From: Leptidea sinapis
Taxonomy: Eukaryota; Arthropoda; Insecta; Lepidoptera; Pieridae
Direction of reading: 5' to 3'
NCBI RefSeq assembly: GCF_905404315.1
Contig: NC_066297.1
Location: 620,001 to 684,000, forward strand
DNA length: 64,000 bases
A model generated the notes under the pieces. It saw only the letters and a program-made list of their open reading frames with translations, made no database searches and was not told the origin of the DNA. This document shows positions 37,670 through 52,945 of this stretch, one piece after another (the first letter of the stretch is position 1; each line of letters begins with the position of its first letter). The position numbers and the translations under genes are program-made.

Positions 37670-40600
37670 GCACCCTCGAGAACCTCGGACACGATATCCA
37701 TATTGCTGAAAACATAATTGTTTGAGGCAGCCCTCTTGGCTGTTAAAAATGATTACAGAATTGTTCTCTGCACCCTCGAGAACCTCGGACACGATATCCA
37801 TATTACTGAAATTATAATTTTGTGTGGCGGCAATGTTGGATTTCAAATATGATCACAAAATCGTTCTCTGCACCTTCGAGAACCTCGAATACGATACCCA
37901 TAATGTTGTCATCATAATTTTTGCACGGTGGCCATCTTGGATTTAAAAAATTATCCCGAAACCATTCTCTGCACCCTGAAGAATCTCGGACACGATATCC
38001 ATATTGTTGAAATCATAATTTTGTGCGACGGCCATCTTGGATTTGAAATATGTTAACCAAATCGTTCTCTGCACCCTCTAGAACCTCGAATACGATACCC
38101 ATAATGGAGTTATCATACTATTGAGCGGCGGCGATATTGGGTTTGAAAAATGATCACAAAATCGTTCTCTGCACCCTCGAGATACTCGGATACGATACCA
38201 ATAATGTAGTGATCATGATTTTGAGCGGTGGCCATCTTGGATTTGAAAAATGATCACAAAATCGTTCTGTTCACTCTCGAGAACCTCGGATACGATACCC
38301 ATATTTTGTGATCATAATCTTGCACGGCGGCCACCTCAGATTTGAAAATGATCCAAAAAATGTTTTCTGCACCCTCGAGAACCTCGAATACGATACCCAT
38401 AATGTTGTCATCATAATTTTTGCGCGGCGGCCATCTTGGATTTCAAAATTGATCCCAAAACCATTCTCTGCACCCTGAAGAATCTCGGACATGATATCCA
38501 TATTGTTGAAATCATAATTTTGTGCGGCGGCCATCTTGGATTTCAAATATAATCAGAAAATCGTGCTCTTCACCCTTGAGAACCTCGGACCCGATATCCA
38601 TATTGTTGAAAACATAGTTTCTTGCGGCAGCCCTCTTGGATTTCAAAAATTATCTCAGAATTGTTCTCTGCACCCTCGAGAACCTAGGACATGATATCCA
38701 TATTGCTAAAATCATAATTTTTTGCCGCGACCATATTGGATTTGAAAATTGTTCACTAAATCGTTCTCTGTTCCCTCGAGAACCTCGCTTACGATATTCA
38801 TATTGCTGAAAACATAATTGTTTGCGGCAGCCCTCTTTGATTTCAAAAATTATCACAGAATTGTTCTCTGCACCCTCGAGAACCTCGAACACGTTATCCA
38901 TATTGCTTAAATCATAATTTTGTGTGGCGGCCATATTGGATTTGAAAAGTGTTCACCAAATCGTTCTCTGCTCCCTCAAAAACCTCACATACGATATCCA
39001 TATTCTTGAAATCATAATTTTGTGCGATGGCCATCTTGGATTTGAAAAATGATCACGAAATCGTTTTCTGCACCCTCGAAAACCTCGGGTACGATACCCA
39101 TAATGTTGTTATCATAATTTTGTGCGGTGGCAATCTTCGTTTTCAAAAATGATCCCAAAATCGTTCTCTGCACCCTCGAGAACCTCGGACACGATATCCA
39201 TATTGCCGAAAACATAATTGTGTGTGGAAGCCATCTTGGATTTCAAAAATGATCACAGCATTGTTCTCTGCATCCTCGAGAACCTGGGACACGATATCCA
39301 TATTGCTTAAATCATAATTTTGTGCAGCGGCCATCTTGGATTTCAAATATGATCACAAAATCGTTCTCTGCACACTCGAGAACCTCGAATACGATACCCA
39401 TAAAATTGTCATCATAATTTTGCGCGATGGTCATCTTTGATTTAAAAAATGATCCCAAAATCATTCTCTGCACGCTCGAGAATCTCCGACACCATATCCA
39501 TATTGCTGAAATCATAATTTTGTGCGGCGGCCATCTTGGATTTCAAAAATGATCACAAAATCGTTCTCTGCTCCCTCGAGAATCTCGGACACGATATCCA
39601 TATTGCTAAAATCATAATTTTGTGTGATGGCCATCTTGGATTTGAAAAATGATCACGAAATCGTTGTCTGCACCCTCGAGAACCTCGGAAACGATATCCA
39701 TATTGCTGAATACATAATTGTTTGCGGCAGCCCTCTTGGCTGTTAAAAATGATTACAGAATTGTTCTCTGCACCCTCGAGAACCTCGGACACGATATCCA
39801 TATTGCTTAAATCATAACTTTGTGCGGCGGCCATCTGAGATTTGAAAAATGTTCATCAAATCGTTAACTGCACCCTCGAGAACCTCGGACACGATATCCA
39901 TATTGATAAAATCATAATTTTGTGCGGCGGCCATCTTGGATTTGAAATATGTTCACCAAATCGTTCTCTGCACCCTCTAGAACCTCGAATACGATACATA
40001 TAAAGTTGTCATCATTATTTTGCGCGGCGGCCATCTTGGATTTGAAATATGTTCACCAAATCGTTCTCTGCACCCTCTAGAACCTCGAATACGATACACA
40101 TAAAGTTGTCATCATAATTTTGCGCGACGGCCATCTTGGATTTCAAAAATGATCCCAAAATCGTTCTCTGCACCCTCGAGAACCTCGGACACGATATCCA
40201 TATTGCTGAAAACATAATTGTTTGCGGCAGCCCTCTTGGCTGTTAAAAATGATTACAGAATTGTTCTCTGCACCCTCGAGAACCTCGGACACGAAATCCA
40301 TATTACTGAAATTATAATTTTGTGTGGCGGCCATGTTGGATTTCAAATATGATCACAAAATCGTTCTCTGCACCTTCGAGAACCTCGAATACGATACCCA
40401 TAATGTTGTCATCATAATTTTTGCGCGGTGGCCATCTTGGATTTAAAAAATTATCCCGAAACCATTCTCTGCACCCTGAAGAATCTCGGACACGATATCC
40501 ATATTGTTGAAATCATAATTTTGTGCGACGGCCATCTTGGATTTGAAAAATCATCACAAAATCGTTCTCTGAACCCGCGAGAACCTCGGATACGATACCC

Positions 40601-43600
40601 ATAATGGAGTTATCATACTATTGAGCGGCGGCGATATTGGATTTGAAAAATGATCACAAAATCGTTCTCTGCACCCTCGAGATACTCGGATACGATACCA
40701 ATAATGTAGTGATCATGATTTTGAGCGGTGGCCATCTTGGATTTGAAAAATGATCACAAAATCGTTCTGTTCACTCTCGAGAACCTCGGATACGATACCC
40801 ATATTTTGTGATCATAATCTTGCACGGCGGCCATCTCAGATTTGAAAATGATCCAAAAAATGTTTTCTGCACCCTCGAGAACCTCGGACACGATATCCAT
40901 ATTGCTGCAAACATAATTGTTTGCGGCAGCCCTCTTGGATTTCAAAAATGATCACAGAATTGTTCTCTGCACCCTGGCAAACCTCGAACACGATATCCAT
41001 ATTGCTAAAATCATAACTTTGTGCAACGACCATCTTGGATTTGAAAAATGTTCACTAAATCGTTCTCTGCTCCCTCGAGAACCTCGCTTACGATATTCAT
41101 ATTGCTGAAAACATAATTGTTTGCGGCAGCCCTCTTTGATTTCAAAAATGATCACAGAATTGTTCTCTGCACCCTCGAGAACCTCGAACACGTTATCCAT
41201 ATTGCTTAAATCATAATTTTGTGCGGCGGCCATATTGGATTAGAAAAGTGTTCACCAAATCGTTCTCTGCTCCCTCAAAAACCTCACATACGATATCCAT
41301 ATTGATGAAATCATAAATTTGTGCAGCGGCCATCATGGATTTCAAATATGATCACAAAATCGTTCTCTGCACCCTCGAGAACCTCGAATACGATACCCAT
41401 AATGGAGTTATCATACTATTGAGCGGCGGCCATATTGGATTTGAAAAATGATCACAAAATCGTTCTCTGCACCCTCGAGATACTCGGATACGATACCAAT
41501 AATGTAGTGATCATGATTTTGAGCGGTGGCCATCTTGGATTTGAAAAATGATCACAAAATCGTTCTGTTCACTCTCTAGAACCTCGGATACGATACCCAT
41601 ATTTTTGTGATCATAATCTTGCACGGCGGCCATCTCAGTTTTGAAAATGTTCCAAAAAATGTTTTCTGCACCCTCGAGAACCTCGGACACGATATCCATA
41701 TTGCTGCAAACATAATTGTTTGCGGCAGCCCTCTTGGATTTCAAAAATGATCACAGAATTGTTCTCTGCACCCTGGCAAACCTCGAACACGATATCCATA
41801 TTGCTAAAATCATAACTTTGTGCAACGACCATCTTGGATTTGAAAAATGATCACAAAAATCTTTCTCTGCACCTTCGAGAACCTCGGACACGATATCCAT
41901 ATTGCTGAAATCATAATTTTGTGCGGCGGCCGTCTTGGATTTCAAAAATGATCACAGAATTGTTCTCTGCACCCTCGAGTACCTGAGACACGGTATCCAT
42001 ATTGCTTAAATCATAATTTTGTGCGGCGGCCATCTTGAATTTGAAAAATGATCACCAAATCGTTCTCTGCACCCTCGAGAACCTCGGACACGATATCCAT
42101 ATTGCTGAAAACATAATTGTGTGCGGCAGCCCTCTTGGTTTTCAAAAATGATCACAGAATAGTTCTCTGCACCCTAGAGAACCTCGGACACGATATCCAT
42201 ATTGCTAAAATCATAATTTTGTGCGGCGGCCATCTTGGACTTGTAAAATGATCACAAAATCGTTCTCTGCACCCTCGAGAACCTCGAATACGATACACAT
42301 AAAGTTGTCATCATTATTTTGCGCGACGGCCATCTTGGATTTCAAATATGATCCCAAAATCATTCTCTGCACCCTCGAGAATCTCCGACACGATATCCAT
42401 ATTGCTGAAATCATAATTTTGTGTGGCGGCCATCTTGGATTTCAAAAATTATCATAGAATTGTACTCTGCACCCTCGAGAACCTCGAACACGATATCCAT
42501 ATTGCTGCAAACATAATTGTTTGCGGCAGTCGTCTTGGATTTCAAAAATGACCATAGAATTGTTCTCTGCATCCTCGAGAACGTGGCACACGATATCCAT
42601 ATTGCTTAAATCATAATTTTGTGCGGCAGCCATATTGGATTTGAAAAATGTTCACCAAATCGTTCTCTGCAGCCTCGAGAACCTCGCTTACGATATCCAT
42701 ATTGCTGCAAACATAATTTTTTGCGGCAGCCGTCTTGGATTTCAAAAATGATCACAGCATTGTTCTCTGCATCCTCGAGAACCTGGTACACGATATCCAT
42801 ATTGCTTAAATCATAATTTTGTGCAGCGGCCATCTTGAATTTCAAATATGATCACAAAATCGTTCTCTGCACACTCGAGAACCTCGAATACGATACCCAT
42901 AAAATTGTCATCATTATTTTGCGCGATGGTCATCTTTGATTTAAAAAATGATCCCAAAATCATTCTCTGCACGCTCGAGAATCTCCGACACCATATCCAT
43001 ATTGCTGAAATCATAATTTTGTGCGGCGGCCATCTTGGATTTCAAAAATGATCACAAAATCGTTCTCTGCACACTCGAGAATCTCGGACACGATATCCAT
43101 ATTGCTTAAATCATAATTTTGTGTGATGGCCATCTTGGATTTGAAAAATGATCACGAAATCGTTGTCTGCACCCTCGAGAACCTCAGAAACGATATCCAT
43201 ATTGCTGAAAACATAATTGTTTGCGGTAGCCCTCTTGGCTGTAAAAAATGATTACAGAATTGTTCTCTGCACCCTCGAGAACCTCGGACACGATATCCAT
43301 ATTGCTGAAAACATAATTGTATGCGGCAGCCATCTTGGCTGTTAAAAATGATTACAGAATTGTTCTCTGCACCCTCGAGAACCTCGGACACGATATCCAT
43401 ATTGCTTAAATCATAACTTTGTGCGGCGGCCATCTTGGATTTGAAAAATGTTCACCAAATCGTTAACTGCACCCTCGAGAACCTCGGACACGATATCCAT
43501 ATTGATAAAATCATAATTTTGTGCGGCGGCCATCTTGGATTTGAAATATGTTCACCAAATCGTTCTCTGCACCCTCTAGAACCTCGAATACGATACATAT

Positions 43601-43732
43601 AAAGTTGTCATCATTATTTTGCGCGGCGGCCATCTTGGATTTGAAATATGTTCACCAAATCGTTCTCTGCACCCTCTAGAACCTCGAATACGATACACAT
43701 AAAGTTGTCATCATAATTTTGCGCGACGGCCC
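37670..43732 (+). repeat. Mosaic satellite block
   Basis: Pieces of upstream HORs follow one another. About 37,670-38,130 follows 18,875-19,330, and about 39,012-39,300 follows 20,717-21,000. About 40,200-41,800 follows 32,000-33,600. About 41,511-43,430 follows 29,714-31,730, minus one monomer near 42,050. At 38,346-38,400 several units present near 19,560-19,760 are skipped. The block ends in a hybrid unit at 43,733. Confidence 0.7.
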
Positions 43733-46700
43733 TCTTGGATTTCAAAAATGATCACAGAATTGTTCTTTGCACCCTGGCAAACCTCGAACACGATATCCAT
43801 ATTGCTAAAATCATAACTTTGTGCAACGACCATCTTGGATTTGAAAAATGTTCACTAAATCGTTCTCTGCTCCCTCGAGAACCTCGCTTACGATATTCAT
43901 ATTGCTGAAAACATAATTGTTTGCGGCAGCCCTCTTTGATTTCAAAAATGATCACAGAATTGTTCTCTGCACCCTCGAGATCCTCGAACACGTTATCCAT
44001 ATTGCTTAAATCATAATTTTGTGCGGCGGCCATATTGGATTTGAAAAGTGTTCACCAAATCGTTCTCTGCTCCCTCAAAAACCTCACATACGATATCCAT
44101 ATTGATGAAATCATAATTTTGTGCGGCGGCCATCATGGATTTCAAATATGATCACAAAATCGTTCTCTGCACCCTCGAGAACCTCGAATACGATACCCAT
44201 AATGTTGTCATCATAATTTTTGCGCGGCGGCCATCTTGGATTTCAAAATTGATCCCGAAACCATTCTCTGCACCCTGAAGAATCTCGGACACGATATCCA
44301 TATTGTTGAAATCATAATTTTGTGCGGCGGCCATCTTGGATTTCAAATATGATCACAAAATCGTGCTCTTCACCCTTGAGAACCTCGGACCGGATATCCA
44401 TATTGTTGAAAACATAGTTTTTTGCGGCAGCCCTCTTGGATTTCAAAAATTATCACAGAATTGTTCTCTGCACCCTCGAGAACCTCGGACATGATATCCA
44501 CATTGCTAAAATCATAATTTTTTGCCGCGACCATATTGGATTTGAAAAATGTTCACTAAATCGTTCTCTGCTCCCTCGAGAACCTCGCTTACGATATTCA
44601 TATTGCTGAAAACATAATTGTTTGCGGCAGCCCTCTTTGATTTCAAAATGATCACAGAATTGTTCTCTGCACCCTTGAGAACCTCGAACACGTTATCCAT
44701 ATTGCTTAAATCATAATTTTGTGCGGCGGCCATATTGGATTTGGAAAGTGTTCACCAAATCGTTCTCTGCTCCCTCAAAAACCTCACATACGATATCCAT
44801 ATTGATGAAATCATAATTTTGTGCGGCGGCCATCATGGATTTCAAATATGACCACAAAATCGTTTTCTGCACCCTCGAAAACCTCGGGTACGATAACCAT
44901 AATGTTGTAATCATAATTTTGTGCGGTGGCAATCTTCGTTTTTAAAAATGATCCCAAAATCGTTCTCTGCACCCTCGAGAACCTCGGACACGATATCCAT
45001 ATTGCCGAAAACATAATTGTGTGTGGAAGCCATCTTGGATTTCAAAAATGATCACAGAATTGTTATCTCCACCCTCGAGAACCTCGGACACGATATCCAT
45101 ATTGCTGAAATCATAATTTTGTGCGGCGGCCATCTTGGATTTCAAATATGATCACAAAATCGTGCTCTTCAACCCTTGAGAACCTCGGACCCGATATCCA
45201 TATTGTTGAAAACATAGTTGTTTGCGGCAGCCCTCTTGGATTTCAAAAATTATCACAGAATTGTTCTCTGCACCCTCGAGAATCGCGGACATGATATCCA
45301 TATTGCTAAAATCATAATTTTTTGCCGCGGCCATATTGGATTTGAAAAATGTTCACCAAATCGTTCTCTGCACCTTCGAGAACCTCGGACACGATATCCA
45401 TATTGCTGAAATCATAATTTTGTGCGGCGGCCGTCTTGGATTTCAAAAATGATCACAGAATTGTTCTCTGCACCCTCGAGTACCTGGGACACGGTATCCA
45501 TATTGCTTAAATCATAATTTTGTGCGGCGGCCATCTTGAATTTGAAAAATGATCACCAAATCGTTCTCAACACCCTCGAAAACCTCGGGTACGATATCCA
45601 TATTGCTGAAATCATAATTTTCTGTTGCGGCCATCTTAGATTTCAAATAAGATCATAAAATCGTTCTCTGCACCCTCGAGAACCTCGGACACAATATCAA
45701 TATTGCTGAAATCATAATTTTGTGCGGCGGCCGTCTTGGATTTCAAAAATGATCACAGAATTGTTCTCTGCACCCTCGAGTACCTGGGACACGGTATCCA
45801 TATTGCTTAAATCATAATTTTGTGCGGCGGCCATCTTGAATTTGAAAAATGATCACCAAATCGTTCTGAACACCCTCGAGAACCTCGGGTACGATATCCA
45901 TATTGCTGAAATCATAATTTTCTGTTGCGGCCATCTGGGATTTCAAATAAGATCATAAAATCGTTCTCTGCACCCTCGAGAACCTCGGACACGATATCCA
46001 TATTGCTGAAAACATAATTGTGTGCGGCAGACCTCTTGGTTTTCCAAAATGATCACAGAATAGTTCTCTGCACCCTCGAGTACCTGGGACACGGTATCCA
46101 TATTGCTTAAATCATAATTTTGTGCGGCGGCCATCTTGGATTTCAAATATGATCACAAAATCGTGCTCTGCACCCTCGAGAACCTCGAATACGATACACA
46201 TAAATTTGTCATCATTATTTTGCGCGACGGCCATCTTGGATTTCAAATATGATCCCAAAATCATTCTCTGCACCCTCGAGAATCTCCGACACGATATCCA
46301 TATTGCTGAAATCATAATTTTGTGTGGCGGCCATCTTGGATTTCAAAAATTATCATAGAATTGTACTCTGCACCCTCGAGAACCTCGAACACGATATCCA
46401 TATTGCTGCAAACATAATTGTTTGCGGCAGTCGTCTTGGATTTCAAAAATGACCATAGAATTGTTCTCTGCATCCTCGAGAACCTGGGACACGATATCCA
46501 TATTGCTTAAATCATAATTTTGTGCGGCAGCCATATTGGATTTGAAAAATGTTCACCAAATCGTTCTCTGCACCCTCGAGAACCTCGCTTACGATATCCA
46601 TATTGCTGCAAACATAATTTTTTGCGGCAGCCGTCTTGGATTTCAAAAATAATCACAGCATTGTTCTCTGCATCCCCGAGAACATGGGACACGATATCCA

Positions 46701-48444
46701 TATTGCTTAAATCATAATTTTGTGCAGCGGCCATCTTGGATTTCAAATATGATCACAAAATCGTTCTCTGCACACTCGAGAACCTCGAATACGATACCCA
46801 TAAAATTGTCCTCATTATTTTGCGCGATGGTCATCTTTGATTTCAAAAATGATCCCAAAATCATTCTCTGCACGCTCGAGAATCTCCGACACCATATCCA
46901 TATTGCTGAAATCATAATTTTGTGCGGCAGCCATCTTGGATTTCAAAAATGATCACAAAATCGTTCTCTGCACCCTCGAGAATCTCGGACACGATATCCA
47001 TATTGCTAAAATCATAATTTTGTGTGATGGCCATCTTGGATTTGAAAAATGATCACGAAATCGTTGTCTGCACCCTCAAGAACCTCGGAAACGATATCCA
47101 TATTGCTGAAAACATAATTGTTTGCGGCAGCCCTCTTGGCTGTTAAAAATGATTACAGAATTGTTCTCTGCACCCTCGAGAACCTCGGACACGATATCCA
47201 TATTGCTGAAAACATTATTGTTTGCGGCAGCCCTCTTGGCTGTTAAAAATGATTACAAAATTGTTCTCTGCACCCTCGAGAACCTCGGACACGATATCCA
47301 TATTGCTTAAATCATAACTTTGTGCGGCGGCCATCTTGGATTTGAAAAATGTTCACCAAATCGTTAACTGCACCCTCGAGAACCTCGGACACGATATCCA
47401 TATTGATAAAATCATAATTTTGTGCGGCGACCATCTTGGATTTGAAATATGTTCACCAAATCGTTCTCTACACCCTCTAGACCCTCGAATACGATACATA
47501 TAAAGTTGTCATCATTATTTTGCGCGGCGGCCATCTTGGATTTGAAATATGTTCACCAAATCGTTCTCTGCACCCTCTAGAACCTCGAATACGATACACA
47601 TAAAGTTGTCATCATAATTTTGCGCGACGACCATCTTGGATTTCAAAAATGATCCCAAAATCGTTCTCTGCACCCTCGAGAACCTCGGACACGATATCCA
47701 TATTGCTGAAAACATAATTGTTTGCGGCAGCCCTCTTGGCTGTTAAAAATGATTACAGAATTGTTCTCTGCACCCTCGAGAACCACGGACACGATATCCA
47801 TATTACTGAAATTATAATTTTGTGTGGCGGCCATGTTGGATTTCAAATATGATCACAAAATCGTTCTCTGCACCTTCGAGAACCTCGAATACGATACCCA
47901 TAATGTTGCCATCATAATTTTTGCGCGGTGGCCATCTTGGATTTAAAAAATTATCCCGAAACCATTCTCTGCACCCTGAAGAATCTCGGACACGATATCC
48001 ATATTGTTGAAATCATAATTTTGTGCGACGGCCATCTTGGATTTGAAAAATGATCACAAAATCGTCCTCTGAACCCGCGAGAACCTCGGATACGATACCC
48101 ATAATGGAGTTATCATACTACTGAGCGGCGGCCATATTGGATTTGAAAAATGATCACAAAATCGTTCTCTGCACCCTCGAGATACTCGAATACGATACCA
48201 ATAATGTAGTGATCATGATTTTGAGCGGTGGCCATCTTGGATTTGAAAAATGATCACAAAATCGTTCTGTTCACTCTCGAGAACCTCGTATACGATACCC
48301 ATATTTTGTGATCATAATCTTGCACGGCGGCCATCTCAGATTTGAAAATGATCCAAAAAATGTTTTCTGCACCCTCGAGAACCTCGAACACGATATCCAT
48401 ATTGCTGCAAACATAATTGTTTGCGGCAGCCCTCTTGGATTTCA
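43733..48444 (+). repeat. 4.7-kb higher-order repeat, copy 1
   Basis: About 47 units, with an offset of 4,700-4,701 bp to the next copy. Matching marks are 43,752/48,452, 44,152/48,852, 44,811/49,512, 45,218/49,919, 46,112/50,813 and 46,722/51,423. The extra C in TTCAACCCTTGAG near 45,172 is also present near 49,872. Confidence 0.82.
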
Positions 48445-51400
48445 AAAATGATCACAGAATTGTTCTCTGCACCCTCGACAACCTCGGACATGATATCCAT
48501 ATTGCTAAAATCATAATTTTTTGCCGCGACCATATTGGATTTGAAAAATGTTCACTAAATCGTTCTCTGCTCCCTCGAGAACCTCGCTTACGATATTCAT
48601 ATTGCTGAATACATAATTGTTTGCGGCAGCCCTCTTTGATTTCAAAAATGATCACAGAATTGTTCTCTGCACCCTCGAGAACCTCGAACACGTTATCCAT
48701 ATTGCTTAAATCATAATTTTGTGCGGCGGCCATATTGGATTTGAAAAGTGTTCACCAAATCGTTCTCTGCTCCCTCAAAAACCTCACATACGATATCCAT
48801 ATTGATGAAATCATAATTTTGTGCGGCGGCCATCATGGATTTCAAATATGATCACAAAATCGTTCTCTGCACCCTCGAGAACCTCGAATACGATACCCAT
48901 AATGTTGTCATCATAATTTTTGCGCGGCGGCCATCTTGGATTTCAAAATTGATCCCGAAACCATTCTCTGCACCCTGAAGAATCTCGGACACGATATCCA
49001 TATTGTTGAAATCATAATTTTGTGCGGCGGCCATCTTGGATTTCAAATATGATCACAAAATCGTGCTCTTCACCCTTGAGAACCTCGGACCCGATATCCA
49101 TATTGTTGAAAACATTGTTTTTTGCGGCAGCCCTCTTGGATTTCAAAAATTATCACAGAATTGTTCTCTGCACCCTCGAGAACCTCGGACATGATATCCA
49201 TATTGCTAAAATCATAATTTTTTGCCGCGACCATATTGGATTTGAAAAATGTTCACTAAATCGTTCTCTGCTCCCTCGAGAACCTCGCTTACGATATTCA
49301 TATTACTGAAAACATAATTGTTTGCGGCAGCCCTCTTTGATTTCAAAAATGATCACAGAATTGTTCTCTGCACCCTCGAGAACCTCAAACACGTTATCCA
49401 TATTGCTTAAATCATAATTTTGTGCGACGGCCATATTGGATTTGAAAAGTGTTCACCAAATCGTTCTCTGCTCCCTCAAAAACCTCACATACGATATCCA
49501 TATTGTTGAAATCATAATTTTGTGCGATGGCCATCTTGGATTTGAAAAATGATCACGAAATCGTTTTCTGCACCCTCGAAAACCTCGGGTACGATACCCA
49601 TAATGTTGTATTCATAATTTTGTGCGGTGGCAATCTTCGTTTTCAAAAATGATCCCAAAATCGTTCTCTGCACCCTCGAGAACCTCGGACACGATATCCA
49701 TATTGCCGAAAACATAATTGTGTGTGGAAGCCATCTTGGATTTCAAAAATGATCACAGAATTGTTCTCTGCACCCTCGAGAACCTCGGACACGATATCCA
49801 TATTGCTGAAATCATAATTTTGTGCGGTGGCCATCTTGGATTTCAAATATGATCACAAAATCGTGCTCTTCAACCCTTGAGAACCTCGGACCCGATATCC
49901 ATATTGTTGAAAACATAGTTGTTTGCGGCAACCCTCTTGGATTTCAAAAATTATCACAGAATTGTTCTCTGCACCCTCGAGAATCGCGGACATGATATCC
50001 ATATTGCTAAAATCATAATTTTTTGCCGCGGCCATATTGGATTTGAAAAATGTTCACCAAATCGTTCTCTGCACCTTCGAGAACCTCGGACACGATATCC
50101 ATATTGCTGAAATCATAATTTTGTGCGGCGGCCGTCTTGGATTTCAAAAATGATCACAGAATTGTTCTCTGCACCCTCGAGTACCTTGGACACGGTATCC
50201 ATATTGCTTTAATCATAATTTTGTGCGGCGGCCATCTTGAATTTGAAAAATGATAACCAAATCGTTCTCAACACCCTCGAGAACCTCGGGTAAGATATCC
50301 ATATTGCTGAAATCATAATTTTCTGTTGCGGCCATCTTGGATTTCAAATAAGATCATAAAATCGTTCTCTGCACCCTCGAGAACCTCGGACACGATATCC
50401 ATATTGCTGAAATCATAATTTTGTGCGGCGGCCGTCTTGGATTTCAAAAATGATCAAAGAATTGTTCTCTGCACCCTCGAGTACCTGGGACACGGTATCC
50501 ATATTGCTTAAATCATAATTTTGTGCGGCGGCCATCTTGAATTTGAAAAATGATCACCAAATCGTTCTGAACACCCTCGAGAACCTCGGGTACGATATCC
50601 ATATTGCTGAAATCATAATTTTCTGTTGCGGCCATCTTGGATTTCAAATAAGATCATAAAATCGTTCTCTGCACCCTCGAGAACCTCGGACACGATATCC
50701 ATATTGCTGAAAACATAATTGTGTGCGGCAGCCCTCTTGGTTTTCCAAAATGATCACAGAATAGTTCTCTGCACCCTAGAGAACCTCGGACACGATATCC
50801 ATATTGCTAAAATCATAATTTTGTGCGGCGGCCATCTTGGACTTGTAAAATGATCACAAAATCGTTCTCTGCACCCTCGAGAACCTCGAATACGATACAC
50901 ATAAAGTTGTCATCATTATTTTGCGCGACGGCCATCTTGGATTTCAAATATGATCCCAAAATCATTCTCTGCACCCTCGAGAATCTCCGACACGATATCC
51001 ATATTGCTGAAATCATAATTTTGTGTGGCGGCCATCTTGGTTTTCAAAAATTATCATAGAATTGTACTCTGCACCCTCGAGAACCTCGAACACGATATCC
51101 ATATTGCTGCAAACATAATTGTTTGCGGCAGTCGTCTTGGATTTCAAAAATGACCATAGAATTGTTCTCTGCATCCTCGAGAACCTGGGACACGATATCC
51201 ATATTGCTTAAATCATAATTTTGTGCGGCAGCCATATTGGATTTGAAAAATGTTCACCAAATCGTTCTCTGCACCCTCGAGAACCTCGCTTACGATATCC
51301 ATATTGCTGCAAACATAATTTTTTGCGGCAGCCGTCTTGGATTTCAAAAATGATCACAGCATTGTTCTCTGCATCCTCGAGAACCTGGGACACGATATCC

Positions 51401-52945
51401 ATATTGCTTAAATCATAATTTTGTGCAGCGGCCAACTTGGATTTCAAATATGATCACAAAATCGTTCTCTGCACACTCGAGAACCTCGCATACGATACCC
51501 ATAAAATTGTCATCATTATTTTGCGCGATGGTCATCTTTGATTTCAAAAATGATCCTAAAATCATTCTCTGCACGCTCGAGAATCTCCGACACATTATCC
51601 ATATTGCTGAAATCATAGTTTTGTGCGGCGGCCATCTTGGATTTCAAAAATGATCACAAAATCGTTCTCTGCACCCTCGAGAATCTCGGACACGATATCC
51701 ATATTGCTAAAATCATAATTTTGTGTGATGGCCATCTTGGATTTGAAAAATGATCACGAAATCGTTGTCTGCACCCTCGAGAACCTCGGAAACGATATCC
51801 ATATTGCTGAAAACATAATTGTTTGCGGCAGCCCTCTTGGCTGTTAAAAATTATTACAGAATTGTTCTCTGCACCCTCGAGAACCTCGGACACGATATCC
51901 ACATTGCTGAAAACATAATTGTTTGCGGCAGCCCTCTTAGCTGTTAAAAATGATTACAGATTTGTTATCTGCACCCTCGAGAACCTCGGACACGATATCC
52001 ATATTACTGAAATTATAATTTTGTGTGGCGGCCATGTTGGATTTCAAATATGATCACAAAATCGTTCTCTGCACCTTCGAGAACCTCGAATGCGATACAC
52101 ATAAAGTCGTCATCATAATTTTGCGCGACGGCCATCTTGGATTTCAAAAATGATCCCAAAATCGTTCTCTGCACCCTCGAGAACCTCGGACACGATATCC
52201 ATATTGCTGAAAACATAATTGTTTGCGGCAGCCCTCTCGGGTGTTAAAAATGATTACAGAATTGTTCTCTGCACCCTCGAGAACCTCGGACACGATATCC
52301 ATATTACTGAAATTATAATTTTGCGTGGCGGCCATGTTGGATTTCAAATATGATCACAAAATCGTTCTCTGCACCTTCGAGAACCTCGAATACGATACCC
52401 ATAATGTTGTCATCATAATTTTTGCGCGGTGGCCATCTTGGATTTAAAAAATTATCCCGAAACCATTCTTTGCACCCTGAAGAATCTCGGACACGATATC
52501 CATATTGTTGAAATCATAATTTTGTGCGACGGCCATCTTGGATTTGAAAAATGATCACAAAATCGTTCTCTGAACCCGCGAGAACCTCGGATACGATATC
52601 CATAATGGAGTTATCATACTATTGAGTGGCGGCCATATTGGATTTGAAAAATGATCACAAAATCGTTCTCTGCACCCTCGAGATACTCGGATACGATACC
52701 AATAATGTAGTGATCATGATTTTGAGCGGTGGCCATCTTGGATTTGGAAAATGATCACAAAATCGTTCTGTTCACTCTCGAGAACCTCGGATACGATACC
52801 CATATTTTTGTGATCATAATCTTGCACGGCGGCCATCTCAGATTTGAAAATTATCCAAAAAATGTTTTCTGCACCCTCGAGAACCTCGGACACGATATAC
52901 ATATTGCTGCAAACATAATTGTTTGCGGCAGCCCTCTTGGATTTC
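48445..52945 (+). repeat. 4.7-kb higher-order repeat, copy 2 (two monomers shorter)
   Basis: The copy follows 43,733-48,444 at an offset of 4,701 as far as about 51,950. It then runs at an offset of about 4,500, showing loss of two units. TTATGTTATCTGC-like changes and GTCGTCATC (near 52,108) are private to this copy and its derivatives near 60,300 and 62,000. Confidence 0.78.
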
